Positions 49,872 through 58,796 of a DNA stretch of 64,000 bases are shown piece by piece. Positions within the stretch are counted from its first letter, which is position 1. Every line of letters starts with the position of its first letter. Under the pieces are notes generated by a model, which saw only the letters and a program-made list of their open reading frames with translations, did not search any database and was not told the origin of the DNA. Where the stretch lies: contig NZ_WKKA01000003.1 in the NCBI RefSeq assembly GCF_009674885.1, positions 62,001 through 126,000 of the forward strand, written 5' to 3'. Origin of the DNA: Paracoccus sp. S-4012. Its GTDB lineage: Bacteria; Pseudomonadota; Alphaproteobacteria; Rhodobacterales; Rhodobacteraceae. Position numbers and translations under genes: made by a program.

Positions 49872-51455
49872 TCACTCGGTGAACGTGACCGAGGTCATCA
49901 GCGGCTGGTTCTCGGGGTGGACCGGCAACTCGATCCCCTGGCGCATGGCATAGGCCAGCACCTGGTTGTGGATCGGCAGCAGCACGCGGTCGCCCTTCAC
50001 CACCTCCCAGATCTCGGCGATGGTGGCGTTGCGGACATCGGTGTCCACCTCGGTCCCGAGCGACTGGATCTTCGCGTCGAGCTCGGGGTTCGAGTAGAGG
50101 CCGCCGTTATAGGCGCCGTAATCGCCTTCCTTCGTGTGCACGAGGTCGTTGAAGACATAGGCCGAATCGAAGGTCGGCACGCCCCAGCCGAGCAGGTAGA
50201 AGTCGGTGTCGTTGCTGGTCACGAGGGGCGAGTGCTGCGCCACCGGCCGCGAGGCCAGCGTCACCTGGATGCCGATCCGCCCCAGCATCCCCGCGACCGC
50301 CTGCGAGATCGCCTCGTCGTTGACGTAGCGGTTGTTCGGCGTGTCGAGGGTGACGGTGAAGCCGTCGGGATAGCCCGCCTCGGCCATCAGTTCCTTGGCA
50401 CGGTCGATGTCCGGCGCCGGATAGGCGTTCAGCGCCTCGGTCCAGCCGTTCACGAAGGGCGGCGTGGCGACGCCCGTGGGGATCGACTGGCCGCGCATCA
50501 CGACCTTCTGGATCGCGTCGCGATCGACGGCGAGTTCCATCGCCTCGCGCACCTGCGGGCTGTTGAACGGGTTGCCCTCGGTGATGTTCGAGGATTTCAG
50601 CGGCTCCTCGCCGAAGCGGTAGCCGAAGTAGATCACCCGGTTCTCGGGGCCGGTCGTGACATGGATGCCGTTGCTGCCCTGAAGGCGCTCGACGTCCTGG
50701 ACCGGAACCTCCTGCACGAGATCGACCTCGCCCGACAGCAGCGCCGCGATGCGCGTGGCGTTGTCGGCGATCGGCAGCCAGACGATCTCGGTCACGGCGG
50801 GCGGCGTCTCGGCCCAGTGGTTCTCGTTCAGCGTCATCACCGAACGGACATCCACCTCGCGCGATTGCAGGACATAGGGGCCGGTGCCGTTGGTGTTGCG
50901 GACGGCGTAGTTGTCCTCGCCGGCGGCGTAGTCCTGCACCTCGACCACGTTGTTGGCCTCGGACCATTCGCGGTCCATGATGAAGGTGTTGGTCAGGTTG
51001 TTGGGATAGAGCGGCGAGGGGCCGTCCATCGTCACCTCGACGGTGAGGTCGTCCACCGCCGCGACCGACGCGACATCCGCATGCAGCTGGCGCATGTTCG
51101 ACTTCTCGGACCGCGCGCGGTCGAGCGAGAAGACCACGTCATCGGCCGTGAAGGGCGCGCCGTCGTGGAAGGTCACGCCTTCGCGCAGATGGAACACCCA
51201 GGTGTTCGGGTCGTCCGCCTTCATCTCCCACGAGGTCGCGAGCCGGGGCTGGAGGTTCCCCTCCACGTCGCGGTCCACCAGCGTCTCGTAGATGTGGTGG
51301 GCGAAGTTGTGGGTCACGCCCTGGTTCTGCGAATGCGGATCGAGCGTGAGCGCATCCGAGCCGCGGGCCCAGCGGATCGTTTCCGCCGAGGCGCCGGAGA
51401 CGAGCATCGTGGTGGCCAGCAGGCTTGCCGCGAGACGCGGGCCGATTCGGTTCAT
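49872..51455 (-). CDS. Peptide/nickel ABC transporter substrate-binding protein (family 5)
   Basis: This 527-residue periplasmic protein has a Sec signal ending VSGASAE. It has the family-5 features IRWARGSDALTLDPH, LREGVTFHDGAPFTADDVVFSL near residue 90 and a long two-lobed body. The ligand may be a peptide, opine or similar. It is the promoter-proximal gene of the importer and is separated from dppB by 105 bp, as is usual for the more abundant binding protein. Confidence 0.92.
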   Translation of the reverse strand: MNRIGPRLAASLLATTMLVSGASAETIRWARGSDALTLDPHSQNQGVTHNFAHHIYETLVDRDVEGNLQPRLATSWEMKADDPNTWVFHLREGVTFHDGAPFTADDVVFSLDRARSEKSNMRQLHADVASVAAVDDLTVEVTMDGPSPLYPNNLTNTFIMDREWSEANNVVEVQDYAAGEDNYAVRNTNGTGPYVLQSREVDVRSVMTLNENHWAETPPAVTEIVWLPIADNATRIAALLSGEVDLVQEVPVQDVERLQGSNGIHVTTGPENRVIYFGYRFGEEPLKSSNITEGNPFNSPQVREAMELAVDRDAIQKVVMRGQSIPTGVATPPFVNGWTEALNAYPAPDIDRAKELMAEAGYPDGFTVTLDTPNNRYVNDEAISQAVAGMLGRIGIQVTLASRPVAQHSPLVTSNDTDFYLLGWGVPTFDSAYVFNDLVHTKEGDYGAYNGGLYSNPELDAKIQSLGTEVDTDVRNATIAEIWEVVKGDRVLLPIHNQVLAYAMRQGIELPVHPENQPLMTSVTFTE

Positions 51456-51611
51456 CCTGGTTCTCCCTGTCGGTTTCTTTTTCGGTCCGCCCGTCCGTTG
51501 GCCGGGCGCTGCGGCAATCGAAGCGGAAACTGCGGCCAAGTGCAACGAAAGACGCAAGTTCCGCCGCCATGACCTTGCGGCCGCGGCTGGGGCAGGGCGC
51601 TTCGTGCCGCG

Positions 51612-51878
51612 TCACGCACCGGGGTGGGCGTAGCCGAGCACCCGGCCCGCGGCATCGACGGTGCAGAGATGCAGCCGCGCGCCATCGCGCGCCTCCACCG
51701 TCGCGCCGCTGTCAGAGGTCGCAATCACGCGCGAGACGATCTCAGACGGCGGGCGCCCGACATGATCGGCGATGACCGCCGTGCAGGCACCTTCCTGCCG
51801 TGCCTGCAGGTCATCGGCCGGAGGCGCGGCCGTCGTGCAGGCGGCGACGGTGAAGGGAAACAGCAGCACAATTCGCAT
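51612..51878 (-). CDS. Small predicted lipoprotein
   Basis: The product has 88 residues, with a signal peptide ending in the lipobox VAAC (Cys near residue 14) followed by TTAAPP. The mature part has two further cysteines (GACTAV and HLCTV) that could form a disulfide, and a VGRPPSEIVSR segment resembling small I78-like protease-inhibitor lipoproteins. It is next to the VPEID-CTERM genes but divergent from them. Confidence 0.65.
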   Translation of the reverse strand: MRIVLLFPFTVAACTTAAPPADDLQARQEGACTAVIADHVGRPPSEIVSRVIATSDSGATVEARDGARLHLCTVDAAGRVLGYAHPGA

Positions 51879-52086
51879 GTCATCCTCCCGGATTCGGACC
51901 CTGCCAGCGTAGCAGATCAATTCGCGATGGGCGCCAATCCCGGAACGTCCCCGGGGTGCAACCAGAATCGTCGCTGCAATCCTACCCAATTTGGACAGGT
52001 TGAGGGCCGGCGGTGTCGATTCCATTCTTTGATTCCTTGAAACCTCGCCGGCCCGCCGGCGCCCTCGACACGCGGAGTCTTTTGTA

Positions 52087-52302
52087 ATGCCTCGTATTTT
52101 GCTTCAACTCATTGCTCTCCTCGCGGCCATTCCGGCATTCGCCCTTGAGCCCGCGCCGGGCCATCCTCCCCCCGGCGGCGGTGGCGGGGCGGTGCGCAAC
52201 GTGCCCGAGATCGACCTCTTCGCCGGTGCCTCGGTGCTGATGATCGCGGTCGTCGTCGGCCTTCTTCTCTGGGAATGGCGCCGTCGCAGCCTGCGCCGGT
52301 GA
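52087..52302 (+). CDS. VPEID-CTERM sorting-domain protein 1
   Basis: This 71-residue protein consists of a Sec signal peptide (1-20, ending AFAL), an 18-residue Pro/Gly-rich middle, then VPEID at 39-43, a hydrophobic helix (about 47-62) and a WEWRRR basic tail. VPEID-CTERM is a known tripartite sorting signal recognised by exosortase E. The mature peptide after sorting would be very short. It is paralogous and equal in length to the gene at 52480. Confidence 0.88.
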   Translation: MPRILLQLIALLAAIPAFALEPAPGHPPPGGGGGAVRNVPEIDLFAGASVLMIAVVVGLLLWEWRRRSLRR

Positions 52303-52479
52303 TCCATGAGCCAGACCGGCGGGGCGTTTGGAGGCTCGGGGCCCGAGTGATCGCGATGACGCCTCGCGGCGTAGTCCCGGCGCGGCGCTCGTATCCGAAC
52401 GGGTAGATTGCCCTGCCAGCCCCGCCGGTCATTCTGGGAATCCCGGGATCTGCCGATCCTGCAAACTGGAGTGATGTCC
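52303..52479 (+). other. Structured gap between the two VPEID-CTERM genes
   Basis: This 177-bp non-coding gap holds a 12-bp inverted repeat (52314-52325 with 52419-52430). Inside it are a GC palindrome CTCGGGGCCCGAG near 52335 and a small ACGCC/GGCGT hairpin near 52360. It may be a leader or processing structure that lets the two paralogs be expressed at different levels. Confidence 0.35.
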
Positions 52480-52695
52480 ATGCTTCGCATTTTCCTCCCC
52501 CTGTTCGTCGCCTTGTTCGCCGTAAGCCCTGTGCTTGCCCAGTCAGCCCAGGGACTTGCCAACGGCAAGGGCCACAACAAAGGTCCGCGGAACGTGCCGG
52601 AGATCGACCTCTTCGCGGGCGCCACGGTCCTGTTGATCGCCGTCGTGGTGGCGCTTCTGCTCTGGGAGTGGCGTCGTCGCAGCGTGCGTCAGTGA
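52480..52695 (+). CDS. VPEID-CTERM sorting-domain protein 2
   Basis: This 71-residue paralog has a signal peptide ending VLAQ, an 18-residue Gly/Asn/Lys-rich middle, VPEID at 39-43, a hydrophobic helix and WEWRRR. The ATG at 52480 has CTGGAG 8 bp upstream and gives the same length as paralog 1; an ATG at 52474 would add two residues. The linker differs in charge (basic here, neutral Pro/Gly in paralog 1) while the sorting tail is nearly identical. It overlaps the exosortase gene by GTGA. Confidence 0.88.
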   Translation: MLRIFLPLFVALFAVSPVLAQSAQGLANGKGHNKGPRNVPEIDLFAGATVLLIAVVVALLLWEWRRRSVRQ

Positions 52696-54365
52696 GGCGT
52701 CACGCCAGTCCCGCCAACCTGGCCCCTGAAGGCCGTGCCATCGCCGCAGGGCCCGCCCCAGCCTCGCTGTTTCCGGCGACGGGCTGGGGCGTGGCGGCTC
52801 TCTTCGGCACGGTGCTGTTCGTCGAACTGGTCGTCGTCGCCGTCAGCTACCAGTTCCTGATCGACCTCGACTGCGGTGATTTCGGCAGTCCGCAGGCCTG
52901 CCTCGCGATCCGCGACGGCCTCGGGCGTCTGCTCTCGCTCGCGATGCTGGTCGGGCTGCTGATGACGGCCCGCCGCCAGCTGTTCGGCTTCCTTGACGCC
53001 GGCCCTGCGCAGAACGGCGGCCTGTCGCCCGGAACCGCGCTGGGCGTGATGCTGGCCGGGCTGGCGGTGATGCTGCTTCCGATGATGCAGCGCGACCTGA
53101 CGGCCAGCCTCGCGCCCCTGGCGCTCGGCCTCGGCCTCGGCGCGGCGCTGTCGGTCGGCGGGGCGGTGCTGGGCACGGCGCCGCTGGCCAGCTGGCTGTC
53201 GATACTGCGCCGCGGAGGCCCGTGGCTGTGGCTCGGGCTCGGCCTCGCCCTCTTCTCGCCCGAGCTGACGGCGCTGCTCAACGGCGCCTGGGGCTGGCGG
53301 CCGCTGACCGCCGTGACCTTCGACATGGTGCTGGGGGTGCTGGCCCTGCTTCCGGGCGAGCTGACCTTCGAGCCCGGCCCGATGATCATCGGCTTCGACG
53401 ACTTCTTCGTGCGCGTCGGCGATGCCTGCTCGGGCCTGCAGGGCTTCGCGCTGATCACGCTGGTCACGACGGCATTCATCGCCTTCGAGCGCCATCGGCT
53501 GCGCCTGCCGCTGGCGCTGATTCTGCTGCCCCTCGGGCTGCTGGCCAGCTTCGCGCTCAACGTGGTGCGGATCGCGGTGCTGATCTGGATCGGCGCGCGG
53601 ATCTCGCCGGATCTGGCGGTGAACGCCTTCCACAGCTACGCGGGCTGGCTGCTGTTCACGCTGCTGAGCATCGGCCTCATCGGCCTGGCGCATCTCACGC
53701 CGGTCCTGTGGCGGACCGAAGCCGCCGCGACCTCGACACGCCCCGTTGCAGCCTTCCGGCGCGATCCGGTGTCGGCGATGCTGGTGCCGCTCGTGGTGCT
53801 GCTGCTCTCGGGTCTGGTCGCCTCGACCTTCTTCATGACGCCCGAATCCGCCTATCCCTACCGCGTCCCGGCGATGTTCGCGGGGGCGGCGCTGTTCTGC
53901 CCGGTCTGGGCACGGCTCGACTGGCGCACAGACATGGTGGCGCCACTCGTCGGCGTCGGGGTCGGGATCCTGTGGATCGCGGTCTCGCCCGCGCTCGGAG
54001 GCCCCGTGGACGCGGCGCCCTTCGCCGGGATGGGCCTTGCGGCGGCGGCGATCTGGATCGCGCTGCGGTTCGTCGGCACCGTGCTGCTCGTCCCGTTGAT
54101 CGAGGAGGCGGCTTTTCGCGGCTATCTGCTGGGCCACCTGCTGAAGCTGCCCGGCCCCGCCGGGCGCGTGGCCGCCGCCATTCTGTCCTCCGCCGCCTTC
54201 GCTTTCCTCCATGCCAGCGGCCCCGCCGCCTTCGTGGCGGGCCTCGCCTTCGCGGCCGTCTACCTGCGCCGCGGACGCCTCGCCGACGCGGTCTGGTCCC
54301 ACGCTGCCGCGAATCTGGCGGTCTTCGCCGCCGCCGCGGCGAGCGGCAACTGGGCGCTGATCTGA
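52692..54365 (+). CDS. Exosortase E fused to a CPBP-family membrane protease (VPEID-CTERM system)
   Basis: This 557-residue polytopic protein has an exosortase half and a CPBP half. The exosortase triad is C246 in GDACSGLQG, R293 in NVVRIAV and H314 in FHSYAGW. The C-terminal CPBP/Abi-type protease has EEAAFR (471-476), FAFLH (503-507) and HAAAN (537-541). Exosortases are thought to cleave C-terminal sorting signals in the inner membrane, and the CPBP half may cut the remaining helix. The GTG start overlaps the substrate gene. No exopolysaccharide gene is adjacent, in contrast to PEP-CTERM/EpsH systems. Confidence 0.93.
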   Translation: MRRHASPANLAPEGRAIAAGPAPASLFPATGWGVAALFGTVLFVELVVVAVSYQFLIDLDCGDFGSPQACLAIRDGLGRLLSLAMLVGLLMTARRQLFGFLDAGPAQNGGLSPGTALGVMLAGLAVMLLPMMQRDLTASLAPLALGLGLGAALSVGGAVLGTAPLASWLSILRRGGPWLWLGLGLALFSPELTALLNGAWGWRPLTAVTFDMVLGVLALLPGELTFEPGPMIIGFDDFFVRVGDACSGLQGFALITLVTTAFIAFERHRLRLPLALILLPLGLLASFALNVVRIAVLIWIGARISPDLAVNAFHSYAGWLLFTLLSIGLIGLAHLTPVLWRTEAAATSTRPVAAFRRDPVSAMLVPLVVLLLSGLVASTFFMTPESAYPYRVPAMFAGAALFCPVWARLDWRTDMVAPLVGVGVGILWIAVSPALGGPVDAAPFAGMGLAAAAIWIALRFVGTVLLVPLIEEAAFRGYLLGHLLKLPGPAGRVAAAILSSAAFAFLHASGPAAFVAGLAFAAVYLRRGRLADAVWSHAAANLAVFAAAAASGNWALI

Positions 54366-54527
54366 AGGCCGGGTGTTGCCGAAGCGGCAGGATCGCCCCG
54401 GAACCCCGCGTCGCGGGCGGGGTGCGGCGGATTAGCCTTTGAGTCCGCGGCCCTCGTGGTGCAAACCTGCGGAAGGGCGCGATGCCGAAGAGCATCCGCC
54501 AGAGTCCCGTTCCAACTCGGAGTCCAC

Positions 54528-55502
54528 ATGTCTCTCTCCAAGCTGCTCGGCGCCGTCAGCGTCGCCTCGTTCCTGGCCGCTCCGGCCTTCGCGCAGGACT
54601 ATCCCGCGCGCCAGATCACCATGGTCGTGCCGTTCTCGGCCGGGGGCCCCACCGACACCGTGGGCCGGCTGGTGGCCGAGCGCATGTCGGCCGATCTCGG
54701 CCAGCAGGTGATCGTCGAGAACGTCGGCGGCGCGGGCGGCACGCTCGGCGCCGGTCAGGTCGCCAAGGCCGAGCCGGACGGATACACGGTCCTGCTGCAC
54801 CACATCGGCATGGCGACGGCGGAGACCCTCTACCGCAATCTCGCCTACGAGACGCTGGACGCCTTCGACTATGTCGGCCTCGTGACCGACGTGCCGATGG
54901 TGATCGTGGCGCGGCGGGACTTCGAGCCGGCCGACTTCCCGGCCTTCGTCGACTACGTCAAGGCGAACGCCGACAGCATCACCATGGCCAATGCCGGCAT
55001 CGGCGCCGCGAGCCATCTGTGCGGGATGCTGTTCATGCAGGCGCTCGACGTGCCGCTGGTCACGGTGCCCTACAAGGGGACCGGCCCGGCGATGACCGAC
55101 CTGCTGGGCGGGCAGGTCGACATCATGTGCGACCAGACCACCAACACCACCCAGCAGATCAAGGGCGGCACCATCAAGGCCTATGCCGTGACCACGCCCG
55201 AGCGGCTGGACGTGTTCCCCGACCTGCCGACCGTGGTCGAGGCCGGGATGCCGAGCCTCGAGGTCGCGATCTGGCACGGCATCTACACGCCGAAGGGCAC
55301 GCCCGCCGAGGTGAACCAGCGGCTCTCGCAGGCGCTGCAGAGCGCGCTCGCCGACGAGGGCGTCATCAAGGCGATGGCCGACCTCGGCACCGCGCCGGTC
55401 GCGGCCGAGCGGGCGACCCCCGAGGCGCTGAAGGCGCATCTCGAGGCCGAGATCGCCCGCTGGCAGCCGGTGATCGAGACCGCCGGCGTCTACGCCGACT
55501 GA
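54528..55502 (+). CDS. TTT-family (Bug/TctC) periplasmic binding protein
   Basis: This 324-residue protein has a Sec signal ending AFAQD and Bug-family motifs: QITMVVPFSAGGPTDT at about residues 30-45, GGAGGTLGA near residue 64 and VPYKGTGPA near residue 180. These proteins bind carboxylates such as citrate or tricarballylate. It heads the tctCBA genes. The frame upstream of ATG 54528 is not signal-like. Confidence 0.93.
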   Translation: MSLSKLLGAVSVASFLAAPAFAQDYPARQITMVVPFSAGGPTDTVGRLVAERMSADLGQQVIVENVGGAGGTLGAGQVAKAEPDGYTVLLHHIGMATAETLYRNLAYETLDAFDYVGLVTDVPMVIVARRDFEPADFPAFVDYVKANADSITMANAGIGAASHLCGMLFMQALDVPLVTVPYKGTGPAMTDLLGGQVDIMCDQTTNTTQQIKGGTIKAYAVTTPERLDVFPDLPTVVEAGMPSLEVAIWHGIYTPKGTPAEVNQRLSQALQSALADEGVIKAMADLGTAPVAAERATPEALKAHLEAEIARWQPVIETAGVYAD

Positions 55503-55525
55503 CCGGCCCGCGAGCCGCATCAAGG

Positions 55526-55561
55526 CCCCGCCGCCGCATTTCCGGCGGCGGGGTTGCTTTC
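55526..55561 (+). terminator. Partial terminator between tctC-like and tctB-like genes
   Basis: A perfect 10-bp stem (55526-55535 with 55544-55553) is followed by TTGCTTTC. Placed after the binding-protein gene, it likely lowers expression of the permease genes relative to it. Confidence 0.7.
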
Positions 55562-55577
55562 AGACTGGGGGAACGGA

Positions 55578-56039
55578 ATGGCCACCAAACCCAAGGACGA
55601 CACCGACATGGTCGCCGGCCTCGCCCTGATGGCGGTGGCGGCATTCTTCGGCTGGCAAACGGCGGGCCTCGAGATCGGGACCTCGCTGCGGATGGGGCCG
55701 GGCTATTTCCCGATGGTCCTCTCGGGGCTGCTGTTCCTGCTGGGGCTGTTCGTCTTCGCCAAGTCCTTCGGCCGGGACGGCGAGCCCACGACGCCGCTCG
55801 CCTGGCGCGGCATGATCTTCATCATCTCGGCGCCGGTCTTCTTCGGCCTGACGGTGCGGGGCCTCGGCTTTGTCCCGGCGCTCTTCGTCACCACGCTGAT
55901 CGCCTCGCAGGCCTCGGCCAAGATGCGCCCGCATTACGCGCTGATCCTCGCGGTCACGGTCACGATCCTCTCCACCCTCATCTTCAGCTACGGCCTCGGC
56001 CTGCCCTTCCGGCGCTTCGGCCCCTGGTTCCCCCTCTGA
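55578..56039 (+). CDS. TTT-family small permease (TctB)
   Basis: This 153-residue protein has four membrane helices. The TctB pattern MGPGYFP near residue 40 follows helix 1. It pairs with TctA in the inner membrane. The ATG at 55578 follows GGGGGAACGG. Confidence 0.9.
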   Translation: MATKPKDDTDMVAGLALMAVAAFFGWQTAGLEIGTSLRMGPGYFPMVLSGLLFLLGLFVFAKSFGRDGEPTTPLAWRGMIFIISAPVFFGLTVRGLGFVPALFVTTLIASQASAKMRPHYALILAVTVTILSTLIFSYGLGLPFRRFGPWFPL

Positions 56040-56049
56040 GCGCCCGACC

Positions 56050-57558
56050 ATGGACCTTCTCTCCAACCTCGCCCTCGGCTTTTCCGTCGCCGGCTCCCTC
56101 ACCAACATGGGCTTCTGCCTGATCGGCGTGATGCTCGGCACGCTGATCGGCGTGCTGCCGGGGATCGGCGCCACCGCCACCATCGCCATGCTGTTGCCGA
56201 TCACCTTCCAACTCGAGCCGGTCAGCTCGCTCATCATGCTGGCGGGCATCTATTACGGCGCGCAATACGGCGGCTCGACGACCGCGATCCTCATCAACAT
56301 GCCCGGCGAGAGCTCGTCCGCCGTGACCGCGATCGACGGCTACCAGATGGCGCGCAAGGGCAAGGCGGGGACCGCGCTTGCGGTCGCGGCGCTCGGCTCG
56401 TTCTTCGCGGGTACGGTGTCCACCTTCCTCGTCGCCCTCTTCGCGCCGCCGCTGACCGCCGTCGCGCTGAAGTTCGGGGCGGCCGAGTATTTCAGCCTGA
56501 TGGTGCTGGGCCTCGTGATGTCGGTCGCGCTCGCGCATGGCTCGGTCATCAAGGCGCTTGCCATGGTCATCCTCGGGCTGCTGCTCGGGATCGTCGGGAC
56601 CGACATCTACACCGGCGTCCCGCGCTTCACGATGGGCATCACGCAATATGCGGACGGCCTCAACTTCGTGGCGGTGGCGATCGGGGTGTTCGGAATCGCC
56701 GAGATCCTGCGCAACCTCGAGGACGAGCACGAGCGCGAGGTGATGACCAAGAAGGTCACGAACCTGCTGCCGACGCGCGCCGAATTCCGCCAGATGGTCG
56801 GCCCGGTCCTGCGCGGGACCGGCATCGGCTCGGTCCTCGGCATCCTGCCGGGGGGCGGCGCGATCCTCGCCTCCTTCGCCTCCTACACGATGGAGAAGAA
56901 GCTCTCGAAGACGCCGGAGGAGTTCGGCCGCGGCGCGCTCGCGGGCGTGGCGGGGCCGGAGAGCGCCAACAATGCCGGCGCGCAGACGAGCTTCATCCCG
57001 CTCCTGACCCTTGGCATTCCCGCCAACCCGGTCATGGCGCTGATGATCGGCGCGATGATCATCCAGGGGATCGTGCCGGGACCGAGCGTGGTGACGGATC
57101 AGCCGGCACTCTTCTGGGGCATCGTCGCCAGCATGTGGATCGGCAACCTGATGCTGGTGGTGCTGAACCTGCCGCTGATCGGGCTGTGGGTGAAGCTGCT
57201 GACGGTGCCCTACTACATCCTGTTCCCGATCATCATGGCGATGTCCTCGATCGGGGTCTATTCGGTCAATTCGAACGCCTTCGACCTCTACGCCGTCGCC
57301 TTCTTCGGCCTGCTCGGCTACGCGATGGTGAAGCTGCGTTTCGAGCCGGCGCCGCTGCTGCTGGGCTTCGTTCTCGGCCCCCTGCTGGAGGAAAATCTTC
57401 GCCGCGCCATGATCCTGTCGCGCGGCGATCCGACCACCTTCGTGACGCGGCCCATCAGCGCCGGACTGCTGGTGGTTTCGGTCGCGGTGCTGGTGCTGGT
57501 GTTCCTGCCGCAGATCCGCAAACGGCGCGAGGAGGTGTTCACGGAAAGCGACGCCTGA
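56050..57558 (+). CDS. TTT-family large permease (TctA)
   Basis: This 502-residue protein has about 11-12 membrane helices. It has the TctA signatures GVLPGIGATATIAMLLP near residue 33, YGGSTTAIL near residue 75 and the second repeat GILPGGGAILASF near residue 263. It is the channel subunit of a sodium- or proton-coupled tricarboxylate-type importer and completes the tctCBA operon. Confidence 0.95.
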   Translation: MDLLSNLALGFSVAGSLTNMGFCLIGVMLGTLIGVLPGIGATATIAMLLPITFQLEPVSSLIMLAGIYYGAQYGGSTTAILINMPGESSSAVTAIDGYQMARKGKAGTALAVAALGSFFAGTVSTFLVALFAPPLTAVALKFGAAEYFSLMVLGLVMSVALAHGSVIKALAMVILGLLLGIVGTDIYTGVPRFTMGITQYADGLNFVAVAIGVFGIAEILRNLEDEHEREVMTKKVTNLLPTRAEFRQMVGPVLRGTGIGSVLGILPGGGAILASFASYTMEKKLSKTPEEFGRGALAGVAGPESANNAGAQTSFIPLLTLGIPANPVMALMIGAMIIQGIVPGPSVVTDQPALFWGIVASMWIGNLMLVVLNLPLIGLWVKLLTVPYYILFPIIMAMSSIGVYSVNSNAFDLYAVAFFGLLGYAMVKLRFEPAPLLLGFVLGPLLEENLRRAMILSRGDPTTFVTRPISAGLLVVSVAVLVLVFLPQIRKRREEVFTESDA

Positions 57559-57769
57559 GGTTTCCACCTCCGCGGAATCGCGGGCCACCACATCCGGCAG
57601 CTTGCGCCGCGAAATCCCGGTCGGACTCGAGCCCGCGCCGATAACGCCGATGCCGATCTTGAGCGCGGGGCGATCCTCGGCGATGTCTCGCGCAAGGATT
57701 GCCGGGGAGGCGAGGGGCAAGCGGGTCCGTCAAGCGGCCTCCGCCCTTCCGCGGCAGTGCCCCCGGCCT
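57559..57769. other. Intergenic region after tctA
   Basis: This 211-bp gap separates convergent genes. A minus-strand frame here includes LKIGIGVIGAGS, which loosely recalls an oxidoreductase dinucleotide fold, but it runs on antisense to tctA and no intact gene is present. I see no clear terminator. Confidence 0.3.
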
Positions 57770-58585
57770 TCAGATACCTTCGCCGACGAACGCCTTCTCG
57801 ACCACGAACTCCTTCGGATCGCTGTTGGCGCCCTCGTTCAGCCCGAAGCCCTCCAACACCGTCTTCACGTCGATGTTGAAGGCCAGCGAGCCGCAGATCA
57901 TCGCGCGGTCCGTCGCCGGGTCCATCTTCGGCAGCCCGAGGTCCTCGAAGACCTTGCCCGAGGTCAGGTTGTCGGTGATCCGCCCCATCCGCGCCGAGAC
58001 CTCCCGGGTCGTCGTGGGGTAGTAGAGCAGTCGCCCCCGCACCACTTCGCCGATCAGCGGGTCGTCGGCGAGGCTCTCGACCAGCTCGCGGCCGTATTCC
58101 AGCTCCGCCGCCTCGCGGCAGGTATGCATCATCACGACCGTGCCGAAACGCTCATAGGTCTCCGGGTCGCGCATCAGCGAGGCGAAGGGGGCGACGCCGG
58201 TTCCGGTGGCCAGCAGCCACAGCCGCTCTCCCGGCAGCAGCGCGTCATGGACCAGCGTGCCCACGGGCTTGGGGCGCAGGATGATCTCGTCGCCCTCGCG
58301 GATGTGCTGCAGGCGCGAGGTCAGGGGACCGTCGGGCACCTTGATCGAGTAGAACTCGAGTTCGTCGTCCCAGTTGGGCGAGGCGATGGAATAGGCGCGC
58401 AGGAGCGGCTTGCCGTTCTCGCCCGGCAGGCCGATCATCACGAACTCGCCCGAGCGGAAGCGCAGCGACTTCGGCCGGGTGCAGCGGAACGAGAACAGCC
58501 GGTCGGTCCAGTGCCGCACCTCGGTCACGGTCTGGGCGTCGGGCAGGGTCACGGCGGGGCGGTCGGCAACAGCGGCTTCGGCCAA
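57770..58585 (-). CDS. fpr: Ferredoxin/flavodoxin--NADP+ reductase (bacterial FPR type)
   Basis: This 271-residue flavoenzyme has the FAD motif RAYSIASPN near residue 64, the NADP motif LATGTGVAPFASL near residue 125 and the C-terminal FVVEKAFV typical of bacterial-type FPRs. It moves electrons between NADPH and ferredoxin or flavodoxin, often in oxidative stress or iron-sulfur assembly. The start appears to be TTG with GAGGAG upstream. The Rrf2 regulator is the next gene upstream on the same strand, about 210 bp away. Confidence 0.93.
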   Translation of the reverse strand: MAEAAVADRPAVTLPDAQTVTEVRHWTDRLFSFRCTRPKSLRFRSGEFVMIGLPGENGKPLLRAYSIASPNWDDELEFYSIKVPDGPLTSRLQHIREGDEIILRPKPVGTLVHDALLPGERLWLLATGTGVAPFASLMRDPETYERFGTVVMMHTCREAAELEYGRELVESLADDPLIGEVVRGRLLYYPTTTREVSARMGRITDNLTSGKVFEDLGLPKMDPATDRAMICGSLAFNIDVKTVLEGFGLNEGANSDPKEFVVEKAFVGEGI

Positions 58586-58796
58586 GGCAAGGGCTCCTCG
58601 CTGGAAGGGGTTGCGAGGCTTCTAGGCCAGCCGCGCCCGGATCGGAAGGGACCGGCAGGCGGGCCGGCCGTCGCAGACGGGGCCGCGGTTCCGCGCCCGC
58701 CGCCCGCGCCACGCTCGGATCGCGGCGCCGGTAGGGCGGGTGGAACCCCGTCGCGCCAGGCGCATGAAAGCCGGAACGGCATTCCTTTTTCCGTCC

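Noticed and set aside
52668..52691. Earlier GTG start for the exosortase gene
   Set aside because: The GTG at 52692 gives the usual GTGA overlap with the upstream stop. The earlier one lies deeper inside the substrate gene without a better ribosome-binding site.
57539..57733. Minus-strand frame with LKIGIGVIGAGS after tctA, possible oxidoreductase pseudogene
   Set aside because: Only one short motif-like string is present, it merges into an antisense frame of tctA, and no second motif or start site supports a gene remnant.
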